From Clostridia bacterium (GTDB taxonomy: Bacteria > Bacillota_E > RBS10-35 > JAJYVN01): a DNA stretch of 7,154 nucleotides. The notes beneath the pieces were generated by a model. That model saw nothing but the letters and a program-made list of their open reading frames with translations, had not been told where the DNA came from and did not search any database. Each line of letters starts with the position of its first letter. Position 1 is the stretch's first letter. Below are positions 1 to 5,813 of this stretch, piece by piece. The position numbers and the translations under genes are program-made. Location of the stretch: contig DAHWHV010000216.1 of assembly GCA_027335545.1 (NCBI GenBank), positions 1-7,154 on the forward strand, written 5' to 3'.

Positions 1-1675
1 CGTCCCGCCCGCCGGCCGCGGGGGCCGGGGACGGCGCGGGGGTCCGGGGGGGCGCCGCCGGCTCCGCCGGGGCGTGGGCCGCCAGGTCAGCCCGATACTC
101 GGCGTAGGTGCCGCGAAAGTCGCGCACCCGCCCGCCCTCCAGGTGCCAGATGCGCGTGCAGAGCCGGGCCAGCAGGAACCGGTCGTGGCTGACCAGCAGC
201 AGCGTGCCGGCGAAGGCGGCCAGCGCCTCCTCCAGGGCCTCGCGCCCGGGGATGTCCAGGTGGTTGGTGGGCTCGTCGCACAGCAGCACGTTCGCGCGCT
301 CCTGGCCGAGCAGGCAGAGCAGGAGGCGGTTGCGCTCGCCCCCGGAGAGGTCGCCGGCGCGGCGGAACACCGCGTCACCCCGGAAGAGGAACCGGGCCAA
401 CAGGTGGCGCGCCTCCGGGGCCCCCAGCGCCGGGCAGGCCTCCAGCACGTTCTCCAGGACCGTGGCCTGCTCGTCCAGGCCCCCCAGGTCCTGCCGGAAC
501 CAGGCGGCCTCCACGCCCCGCCCCCAGAACGCGCCGCCCGCATCCGCCGGCTCCTCGCCGGCCAGGATGCGCAGCAGCGTCGTCTTGCCGGCGCCGTTGG
601 CGCCGACGACGCCCACGCGCTCCCCGCGCAGGACCTGGGCGTCCCACGGCCCGAACAGCACCCGCCCGCCGTAGGCCTTGGCCAACCCCTCCACCGAGAG
701 CACCTCACGCCCCGTCGCCCCGCGCGGCTCGAAGCGCACGGCCGGGCCCAGCGCCTCGCGCGGCGCCTCCGGGCCAGATGAGGCCAGCAGCCGCTCCAGA
801 CGCTTCTCCCGGCTCTTGGCCTGGCGCGCCCGGTTCCCGGCCCGGTAGCGCTCGATGTACTCCCGCAGCCGCTCCTCTTCGGCGGCCGCCTGCGCCTGGG
901 CCTTCTCGGCCAGCACCCCGCGTTCCGCCCGCTGCCGCGCATAGGCGGTGTAGTTCCCCGGATAGAGGTCGGCCCCCTCGGGGCCCAGCTCGATGACCCG
1001 CGTGACCACGCGGTCCAGGAAGTAGCGGTCGTGGGACACGCAGAGTAGGGCGCCACGCCAGCGAATCAGCCGCCCCTCCAGCCACTCCACCGCATCCGCG
1101 TCCAGGTGGTTGGTCGGTTCGTCGCACAGCAGCAGGTCCGGCTCGGCCAGCAGGAGGCGGCAGAGGGCCAAGCGCACCCGCTGCCCCCCGGAGAGCCGTT
1201 CCACCGGCACCGCCCACAGGGGGCGCGGCAGGCCCAGGCCATCCAGCGTGGCCTCGGCGGTGTGCTCCCGTTCGTAGCCGCCCGCCTCCTCGAAGCGGTG
1301 CTGCAGCTCGCCATAGGCCGAGAGGGTCTCCGCCGAGTCGTCGCCGGCGGCCATGGCCGCCCCCAGCCCCTCCAGCCGCGCCTCCAGGGCCCGCAGCGCC
1401 GTGAAGGCCCCCAGGGCCGCGGCGTGTACGGTCGCCCCCGCGGGCAGGTCCGGGTCCTGGGTCAGGTAGCCGATGCGCGCCGCACGGGCCAGCGACACCC
1501 GCCCCGCATCCGGCGCCTGACAACCCGCGAGGGTGTCCAGCAGCGTCGTCTTGCCGACGCCGTTGGGGCCGACCAGGCCCGCGCGCTCCCCCCACCCCAG
1601 GGCAAAGGCCACCCCGCGGAACACCGTGTGGTGCCCGAAGGACTTCTCCAGACCATCCACCGCGACGACAGACAC
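1..1675 (-). CDS. ABC-F family ATPase (partial, C-terminus outside window)
   Basis: Soluble tandem-ABC ATPase of the ABC-F type. Members bind the ribosomal E site and relieve stalls or give antibiotic protection; they are not transporters, and no membrane segment is seen here. 558 residues are visible. ABC domain 1: Walker A GPNGVGKT (36-43), signature LSGGQ (161-165), Walker B DEPTNHLD (185-192), H-loop His215. A charged helical interdomain linker follows (about 240-300, with the family-typical AKSREKRLERL). ABC domain 2: Walker A GANGAGKT (358-365), LSGGE (443-447), DEPTNHLD (467-474), His497. A Pro/Ala-rich tail begins near residue 535 and runs off the window. The start is GTG at 1675: an in-frame TAA lies four codons upstream, and AGAAGGG precedes it at about 12 nt. 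GTG at 1660 is the alternative. The subtype (Uup, EttA, YdiF or resistance class) cannot be settled without the tail and an alignment. Diverges from the solute-binding protein gene. Confidence 0.95.
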   Translation of the reverse strand, partial: MSVVAVDGLEKSFGHHTVFRGVAFALGWGERAGLVGPNGVGKTTLLDTLAGCQAPDAGRVSLARAARIGYLTQDPDLPAGATVHAAALGAFTALRALEARLEGLGAAMAAGDDSAETLSAYGELQHRFEEAGGYEREHTAEATLDGLGLPRPLWAVPVERLSGGQRVRLALCRLLLAEPDLLLCDEPTNHLDADAVEWLEGRLIRWRGALLCVSHDRYFLDRVVTRVIELGPEGADLYPGNYTAYARQRAERGVLAEKAQAQAAAEEERLREYIERYRAGNRARQAKSREKRLERLLASSGPEAPREALGPAVRFEPRGATGREVLSVEGLAKAYGGRVLFGPWDAQVLRGERVGVVGANGAGKTTLLRILAGEEPADAGGAFWGRGVEAAWFRQDLGGLDEQATVLENVLEACPALGAPEARHLLARFLFRGDAVFRRAGDLSGGERNRLLLCLLGQERANVLLCDEPTNHLDIPGREALEEALAAFAGTLLLVSHDRFLLARLCTRIWHLEGGRVRDFRGTYAEYRADLAAHAPAEPAAPPRTPAPSPAPAAGGRD

Positions 1676-1766
1676 ACGCCACCGTTACCCTTCTGGGCGC
1701 GCCCCGGCCCGCGCCTCGGGGCGCACCCACCCCGGCCTCCCCAGGGCCGCCGCGTCCCGTCCTCGG

Positions 1767-1796
1767 AGTCTAGCCGCAGGGGTCCGCGGCGGGCAA
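1767..1796 (-). promoter_or_regulatory. Candidate sigma-A-type promoter of the ABC-F gene
   Basis: Read on the minus strand, TTGCCC (1796-1791) is followed after 18 nt by TAGACT (1772-1767), matching 4/6 positions of each consensus hexamer. It would start RNA near 1760 and give a leader of about 85 nt before the GTG at 1675. The -35 hexamer is the same as at the pheS promoter. Prediction only. Confidence 0.4.
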
Positions 1797-1859
1797 CATC
1801 CGCCGTGCGCCGGGGTGCGGGCGAGAGGGCCGCAGGCCCACGGCGCCTGGGGCCCGATG

Positions 1860-1868
1860 TGTTAGAGT
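1860..1868 (+). promoter_or_regulatory. Candidate extended -10 element for the solute-binding protein gene
   Basis: TGTTAGAGT is an extended -10 (TGn followed by TAGAGT, 4/6 to TATAAT). No good -35 hexamer is seen 16-18 nt upstream. Transcription would begin near 1875, downstream of the in-frame GTG at 1859. That would rule out this GTG as the start and support the later CTG. Confidence 0.35.
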
Positions 1869-1893
1869 GGGGTTCGACCCGTCGCCGCTGCCT

Positions 1894-1901
1894 GGAGGAG
1901 G
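1894..1901 (+). promoter_or_regulatory. Strong Shine-Dalgarno that sets a probable CTG start
   Basis: GGAGGAGG lies 8 nt upstream of CTG at 1910. No ATG, GTG or TTG in the reading frame sits at a suitable distance. The in-frame GTG at 1859 has no comparable site and would add 17 residues before the signal peptide. Confidence 0.6.
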
Positions 1902-1909
1902 CGGTCCCC

Positions 1910-3199
1910 CTGCACGGCACGTGCACTCGGCGGGGCCTCCTGCGCGCCGCTGGCGCGTTGGGCGCCTCGACGGCGCTGGCGGCGTGCGGGGCCACCCCCT
2001 CGGGCCGGCGGGCGGCCGTCACGCTGCGGCTCCTCGGCACCGGGAGCCTGGCCTTCTATCAGCACCTGCTTCCCGCCTTCGAAGCGGCGCACCCGGGGCT
2101 GCGCGTCCAGGTCAGCCTGGCCACCGCGGGCGGCACCCCCGCCCTGACCACCGCCCTGCTGACGGGCGCGGGACCGGACGTCCTTTGGGGCAACGATCCC
2201 GGGCTCTACCTCGACCGGCCGCTACTGCTGGATCTCGCGCCGCTGGTCGCCCGCGACCGCTGGCCCCTGGGGGACTTCAACCCGGCCGTGCTGGACGCGT
2301 TCCGGGTGGGCAAGGCCCTGTTCATGCTGCCCCGCTCGCTCTCCCCCCTGGCCTACGCGGCCCGCACCGACCTGTTCTCGGCCGAGGGCCTCGACCTGCC
2401 GACGGCCGGGTACACCTATCGCGACCTGGAGCGGCTGTGGCGGGTCCTGACCGTCGGGGGACGGATCGGGGGCCAACTCGTCTGGGCACCCGCCGCCACG
2501 TTCTACCTCACCGGATGGGGGGCCGACCTCGTCGACCCCACCGACCCCCAGCGCGCCGCGCTGGGCTCCCCGCAAGCCATCGCCTGTGGGGAGTGGATGT
2601 GGGACCGCTTCTGGAAGGACCGCTCGGCGCAGGGCCTCCAGGGCCAACACCCCGCCGGACGCTTCTTTGCCGGGACGCTGGCGATGCGGGCCCTGGCCGC
2701 CGCCGATCTGGCCAACGCCGCGGGGCTGTATGCGAACCTCCCTTGGCGGCTGACGCCCTTCCCGCTCTGGCCCAAGGGTGCGGCGACCGCCGCCGGCGCG
2801 GACTTCTACGCGATCTCCGCCGCCTCGGCCCATCCGGAGGCGGCCTGGCTCCTGCTCCGCCACCTGGTCTCCGCCCCCTGGGAGCAGGCGGGGATCTCCG
2901 CCCTACTGCTGCCCCCGTCGCGGGTCAGCCTCTGGCCGCAGTTCATCGCCGCCGCGCGCCACGCGGCGCCGCCGCTGCGTCAGCAGCCCCTGGAGCTCTT
3001 CACGGCGGCCGTTCAGGGCAACCAGGTCTACCCACCGCAACAGTTCCGCTACCAGCAGGCGGCCGCTCCGACCCTGGAGGCGGCCTGGCAGCGCATCTTC
3101 GGTCCGCATTACACCACCGGGGTGCGGCCGGGCTTCCCGGCGCTGGCGAAGGCCCTGGACGCCGAGGAACGCGCCGCGGCGGGTGGCGCGCCCCCCTGA
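1910..3199 (+). CDS. Extracellular solute-binding protein, family 1 (sugar ABC-transporter type), Tat-like lipoprotein
   Basis: Substrate-capturing lipoprotein that would sit on the outer face of the cytoplasmic membrane and pass its ligand, probably a sugar or oligosaccharide, to an ABC permease. From the CTG start it has 429 residues, normal for the family. The leader has twin arginines in TRRGLLR (residues 6-12), a short hydrophobic stretch, and the lipobox LAAC with lipidated Cys26. Family-like segments include GPDVLW (88-93), FMLP (138-141) before the hinge-type region, FFAG...AM (252-259) and EAAWLLL (from 310). Trp and Tyr are frequent in the second half, as expected for a sugar-binding cleft. 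No permease, ATPase or regulator of a sugar transporter is visible beside it, so it may be an orphan binding protein using a distant permease. Convergent with the dehydrogenase gene. Family assignment is firm; the substrate is unknown. Confidence 0.88.
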   Translation: MHGTCTRRGLLRAAGALGASTALAACGATPSGRRAAVTLRLLGTGSLAFYQHLLPAFEAAHPGLRVQVSLATAGGTPALTTALLTGAGPDVLWGNDPGLYLDRPLLLDLAPLVARDRWPLGDFNPAVLDAFRVGKALFMLPRSLSPLAYAARTDLFSAEGLDLPTAGYTYRDLERLWRVLTVGGRIGGQLVWAPAATFYLTGWGADLVDPTDPQRAALGSPQAIACGEWMWDRFWKDRSAQGLQGQHPAGRFFAGTLAMRALAAADLANAAGLYANLPWRLTPFPLWPKGAATAAGADFYAISAASAHPEAAWLLLRHLVSAPWEQAGISALLLPPSRVSLWPQFIAAARHAAPPLRQQPLELFTAAVQGNQVYPPQQFRYQQAAAPTLEAAWQRIFGPHYTTGVRPGFPALAKALDAEERAAAGGAPP

Positions 3200-3232
3200 G
3201 CCCGGCGCCGGCGGCTGGCCGGCCACCCGCCG
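3177..3232 (+). terminator. GC-rich inverted repeat over the solute-binding protein stop codon (weak terminator candidate)
   Basis: An 11-bp perfect inverted repeat (arms 3177-3187 and 3222-3232) encloses the TGA and a 34-nt loop. The loop holds the palindrome CCGGCGCCGG (3202-3211), and TGGCCGGCCA (3216-3225) overlaps the 3' arm. No U-tract follows, so this is not a classical intrinsic terminator. At this G+C content one such repeat in 7 kb could be chance. Confidence 0.2.
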
Positions 3233-3362
3233 ACCGATCTCCCGCACCGGGTCTTCAGTGGTGCCCCGGAGGCGTCAGCGTCAGCCCCGGTTCCCGCACC
3301 GTGTCCCCCCAGGGTCGGCTCCGGAGCGGGCAGCGCCAGGGAGGGCTCTTGCGCTACCCGCC
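3200..3362. other. Convergent intergenic region
   Basis: 163 bases between two converging genes with no gene recognised. Besides the palindromes near the left end it has a 9-nt direct repeat CCCGCACCG (3241-3249 and 3293-3301), a tandem GCGTCA pair (3272-3283) and the palindrome GCTCCGGAGC (3318-3327). Neither strand has a clear stem followed by a T-run. Confidence 0.5.
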
Positions 3363-4319
3363 CTAGTACCCCAGCGTCTGGTCGACGACGTTCTCCAGGA
3401 CCTGCCCGGCGAGGTAGCGGTGCAGATTCCCGGCGAAGATCTCCGCGACGCGGTCGTGGTTGTTGGGGCTCGCCCCGGAGGTGTGCTGGGTCAGCAGCAC
3501 GTTGGTCATCTCCCAGAGGGGGTCGTCCGGGGGCAGCGGGTCCGGGTCGGTCACATCCAGCCCCGCCCCCGCGATGCGCCCGTCGCGCAGCCCCTGCAGC
3601 AGGGCCTGCCGCTGGACGGTCGGCCCGCCGCCCACGTTGTAGAGGTAGGCCCCACGCCGCAACAGCGCGACCTCGGGGGCCGCCAGGAAGTCGCGGGTGC
3701 CCTGGGTCAGGGGCAGGGTCACGGCGACATGGTCGGCCAACGGCAGGACCTCGCGCAAACGGTCCACCCCGACGACGCGCTCGGCCCCCTCGCAGGAGAG
3801 CTCGGGCCGCCGCCGCAGGCCGATGACGCGCAGGCCGATGCCGGCGGCCTTGCGACAGAGCGTGCCCCCCACGTCGCCCAACCCCAGGATGAGCAGCGTC
3901 TGCCCCTGGAGTTCGAACTTCTCGCGTACGGCGCGCAGGGCGATCAGGTCGCGGCGGGGCCGGGCCTCCACGAACCAGGGGAGGCGGGCGGCGAAGGCGA
4001 ACATCATCGCCAGCACCATCTCCGCCATCGGCGCACCCTGGGCGCGCGCGTTGGTCAGAACGACGCCGCGCTCGCGCAGTTCCGAGTACAGGAGGTGGGA
4101 CACCCCCGCCGTGCCCGCCTGGAGCCAGCGCAGGCCGGTCGCGGCCACGACGGCCTCCCGGCTCAAGGAGTGCGCCAGCACCACCTCCGCACCCGCGGCC
4201 GCGGTCGCAACCTCCCCCGGGTCCACGGCGAAGGTGAAGCGGACATCCGGGAACTCCGAGCACAGCCGGGCCTGCCGGGCTGGGCTCAAGTCGATCGCCA
4301 CCAGCGCCGAAACCGGCAT
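3363..4319 (-). CDS. D-2-hydroxyacid dehydrogenase-family protein with altered catalytic residues
   Basis: Cytosolic NAD(P)-dependent family that reduces 2-keto acids such as glyoxylate, hydroxypyruvate or phenylpyruvate. 318 residues, typical length. The Rossmann motif GLGDVG is at 146-151. The family segments NV-GGG-PTV (228-235), GAGLDV, DPLPPDDPLW (from 260) and TQHTSG (277-282, catalytic-type His279) are all present. In the family the second segment reads NVxRG and its Arg binds the substrate carboxylate; here position 231 is Gly (GGC, one base from CGC). The usual catalytic Glu before PLP is Asp260. A run of basic residues after the second Rossmann strand (GLRRR) suggests NADP(H), by inference. 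The start is ATG at 4319 with GGGGAG 5 nt upstream; in-frame ATGs at 4337 and 4403 have poorer sites and add an Arg/Ala-rich extension. Converges on the binding-protein gene and diverges from pheS. Family is firm; activity and substrate are uncertain. Confidence 0.9.
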   Translation of the reverse strand: MPVSALVAIDLSPARQARLCSEFPDVRFTFAVDPGEVATAAAGAEVVLAHSLSREAVVAATGLRWLQAGTAGVSHLLYSELRERGVVLTNARAQGAPMAEMVLAMMFAFAARLPWFVEARPRRDLIALRAVREKFELQGQTLLILGLGDVGGTLCRKAAGIGLRVIGLRRRPELSCEGAERVVGVDRLREVLPLADHVAVTLPLTQGTRDFLAAPEVALLRRGAYLYNVGGGPTVQRQALLQGLRDGRIAGAGLDVTDPDPLPPDDPLWEMTNVLLTQHTSGASPNNHDRVAEIFAGNLHRYLAGQVLENVVDQTLGY

Positions 4320-4560
4320 GGCCACTCCCCGCTCCATGGCTGTCCGCCGCGGCCGCCCGACCGACCGTGCCCGGCGCGGGGCCGCGGCGAGCCACGCCTC
4401 CATTGCTTCGCCCGCGCGGCCCGGGCTCCTCCCGCTCCGGGCGGGGCGCTTGGCCTCCCCCCGCCGGGTGGTGTGCGGCCGGGCGATGCCGCCCGGGGTG
4501 CGGGACCGCGGGACGGCTCTCCGGCCCCCCCCAGGGGGTCCCCGCGGCGCGCCTGCCGGT

Positions 4561-4588
4561 TTGCCCCGCCCCCCGCCTCTGCTACAAT
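4561..4588 (+). promoter_or_regulatory. pheS promoter (sigma-A type, extended -10)
   Basis: TTGCCC (4561-4566), a 16-nt spacer, then TACAAT (4583-4588, 5/6 to consensus) preceded by TGc, giving TGCTACAAT. This is the best promoter in the window and stands out as an AT-containing island in GC-rich DNA. RNA would begin near 4595, about 108 nt before the TTG start. Confidence 0.7.
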
Positions 4589-4594
4589 GCCTCT

Positions 4595-4702
4595 GCGCCC
4601 CTAGGCCAGAATGCCTGTGCGGCTGGGCGCGGGCCCCGGGGTCCGTGTGCGCCCCGGGGCGGCGCGGCGCAAGACCCGAAGCGGAGAGAGGGGCAGGCGC
4701 GC
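4595..4702 (+). promoter_or_regulatory. pheS 5' leader with stable GC hairpins
   Basis: From the predicted RNA start, GCGCCC (4595-4600) can pair with GGGCGC (4625-4630), enclosing AGGC/GCCT. Next is a hairpin of GCCCCGGGG (4633-4641) with CCCCGGGGC (4652-4660) around a 10-nt loop. No U-tract follows, no T-box motif is seen, and no Phe-rich leader peptide is encoded. The leader ends with AGAGAGGGG (4685-4693), a good Shine-Dalgarno 9 nt before the TTG start. Confidence 0.4.
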
Positions 4703-5764
4703 TTGGACAGCCCTGGGGGGGCCGCGTGGGAGGCGATCGCCGCCGCGGCGCTGGCCGCGCTCGCCGCCGCCCAGGACCCCGAGGGCGTGGAGGCCATACG
4801 CGTCGCCTACCTCGGGCGCCGTGGGGAGTTGACCCTCGCGTTGCGGGCGGTCGGCCAACTGCCCCCGGCCGTGCGCCCCGGGGCCGGGGCGGCCGGCAAC
4901 CGGGCCCGCACGGCCATCGAGGCGGCCTTGGCGGCGCGGTCGGCGGCCCTGGAGGCGGAGGCGCTGGAACGGCGGCTGCGCCAGGAGGCGGTGGATGTCA
5001 CCCTCCCAGGGCGGCGGCCGGCGCTCGGGCACGCCCACCCCCTGGTCGAGGTCCGGTTGGAGATCGAGCGCATCTTTGCGGCCATGGGGTTCGCCGTGGC
5101 GGAGGGCCCGGAGATCGAGAGCGACTGGTTCAACTTCGAAGCCTTGAACATGCCTCCGGGGCATCCGGCGCGCGACATGCACGACAGCTTCTACCTGGAG
5201 GCGTCCCCCTCTGCGGACGAGCCGCAGGGGCGCATGCTGCTGCGCACGCACACCTCACCGGTGCAGATCCGCCACATGCTGCAGCGGGCCGGGGGACTGC
5301 CCGTGCGCGTCGTGGCGCCCGGGCGCATCTACCGCCGGGACGACGACGCCACCCACTCCCCCATGTTCCACCAAGTCGAGGGCCTCCTGGTGGACCACGG
5401 GGTGAGCTTCGCCCATCTCAAGGGGGTCTTGGGCGAGTTCGCGCAGCGGCTCTTCGGACCGCAGACGACCCTCCGCCTCCGTCCCAGCTACTTCCCCTTC
5501 ACCGAGCCGTCGGCGGAGGCCGACGCCTCCTGCGCGTTCTGCCGGGGCCTGGGCTGCCGCACCTGCAAGGGCAGCGGTTGGATCGAGATCCTCGGGTGCG
5601 GGATGGTGCACCCACGGGTGTTGGAAGCCGGGGGGTACGACCCCGAGGAGGTCTCCGGCTTCGCCTTCGGGATGGGCATCGACCGGATCGCGATGCTCCG
5701 CCACCAGATCAGCGATATCCGTCTGCTCTTCGAGGGCGACCTGCGCTTCCTCGAACAGTTCTGA
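4703..5764 (+). CDS. pheS: Phenylalanyl-tRNA synthetase alpha subunit
   Basis: Catalytic subunit of the heterotetrameric (alpha-beta)2 class II synthetase that charges tRNA-Phe with L-phenylalanine using ATP. 353 residues, normal length. An Ala/Glu-rich helical N-terminus (about 1-95, the tRNA-binding coiled coil) is followed by the catalytic core: motif 1 from HPLVEVRLEIERIF (112 on), RTHTS (181-185), motif 2 GRIYRRDDDATHSPMFHQ (207-224) and motif 3 GFAFGMGIDRIAML (319-332). A CxxC-x4-CxxC cluster at Cys277, 280, 285 and 288 precedes GWIEILGCGMVHP; as I recall the family, similar clusters occur in many bacterial PheS proteins. The TTG start at 4703 is chosen because AGAGAGGGG sits 9 nt upstream, the length then fits, and the promoter lies 5' of it. 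The frame is open further upstream but without family similarity. Confidence 0.97.
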   Translation: MDSPGGAAWEAIAAAALAALAAAQDPEGVEAIRVAYLGRRGELTLALRAVGQLPPAVRPGAGAAGNRARTAIEAALAARSAALEAEALERRLRQEAVDVTLPGRRPALGHAHPLVEVRLEIERIFAAMGFAVAEGPEIESDWFNFEALNMPPGHPARDMHDSFYLEASPSADEPQGRMLLRTHTSPVQIRHMLQRAGGLPVRVVAPGRIYRRDDDATHSPMFHQVEGLLVDHGVSFAHLKGVLGEFAQRLFGPQTTLRLRPSYFPFTEPSAEADASCAFCRGLGCRTCKGSGWIEILGCGMVHPRVLEAGGYDPEEVSGFAFGMGIDRIAMLRHQISDIRLLFEGDLRFLEQF

Positions 5765-5765
5765 G

Positions 5766-5783
5766 GGCGGTGACGCCACCGCC
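5766..5783 (+). terminator. First of two tandem hairpins after the pheS stop
   Basis: GGCGGTG (5766-5772) pairs perfectly with CACCGCC (5777-5783) across a 4-nt loop, starting one base after the TGA. There is no T-run. It may act with the next hairpin as a U-less terminator, a pause site or an mRNA-stabilising structure. Confidence 0.4.
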
Positions 5784-5813
5784 GGTCCCACGCGGGCGGG
5801 CGCGTGGGGCCGG
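5782..5813 (+). terminator. Long hairpin downstream of pheS (13 bp, U-less terminator or attenuator candidate)
   Basis: Arms 5782-5794 and 5801-5813 form 12 Watson-Crick pairs and one G-U around a 6-nt GGCGGG loop. This is the most stable local hairpin I find in the window, and it abuts the preceding one (two shared bases). GC-rich sequence with no U-tract follows. Because pheT lies downstream in the same direction, it could lower read-through into pheT, be a processing site or be conditionally overcome. Confidence 0.5.

Larger units (their letters stand above)
1676..1909. other. Divergent intergenic region between the ABC-F and solute-binding protein genes
   Basis: No coding sequence is recognised in these 234 bases. 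They hold the putative ABC-F promoter and, at the right end, the putative solute-binding protein promoter and ribosome binding site. A small GC stem (GCGCC/GGCGC, 1711-1724, 4-nt loop) lies in the ABC-F leader. Open frames crossing the region continue out of the flanking genes and have no family features here. Confidence 0.6.
4320..4702. other. Divergent intergenic region between the dehydrogenase gene and pheS
   Basis: 383 bases without a recognised gene. The right part holds the pheS promoter (4561-4588) and its leader (about 4595-4702). In the left part no convincing promoter for the dehydrogenase gene was found on the minus strand, although one is expected here. A C8 run (4525-4532) and a flanking CCGCGGG/CCCGCGG inverted repeat lie just upstream of the pheS promoter. 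Frames open through the region have no family features. Confidence 0.6.

Noticed and set aside
1106..1909. N-terminal extension of the solute-binding protein frame across the ABC-F gene
   Set aside because: The frame is open only because of base composition; it overlaps the ABC-F gene and lies before the signal peptide and Shine-Dalgarno.
1867..3366. 499-codon plus-strand frame and a 213-codon minus-strand frame over the solute-binding protein
   Set aside because: The competing frame +2 encodes a signal peptide, lipobox and solute-binding family motifs; these other frames have none and are Arg/Pro/Gly/Ala-rich shadows.
4367..4702. N-terminal extension of PheS upstream of the TTG start
   Set aside because: It has no PheS similarity, overlaps the promoter and would make the protein over 100 residues too long.
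4595..4702. T-box riboswitch before pheS
   Set aside because: The leader is short and lacks the conserved antiterminator core, and no terminator with a U-tract is present.
4611..4832. Small frame beginning ATG in the pheS leader, considered as an attenuation leader peptide
   Set aside because: It contains no Phe codons, overlaps the pheS start and has an Arg/Gly-rich random composition.
5531..5568. Cys cluster in PheS as a novel inserted zinc site
   Set aside because: Similar CxxC...CxxC segments before GWIEILG occur, as I recall, in many bacterial PheS proteins, so it is a family feature and not a novelty.
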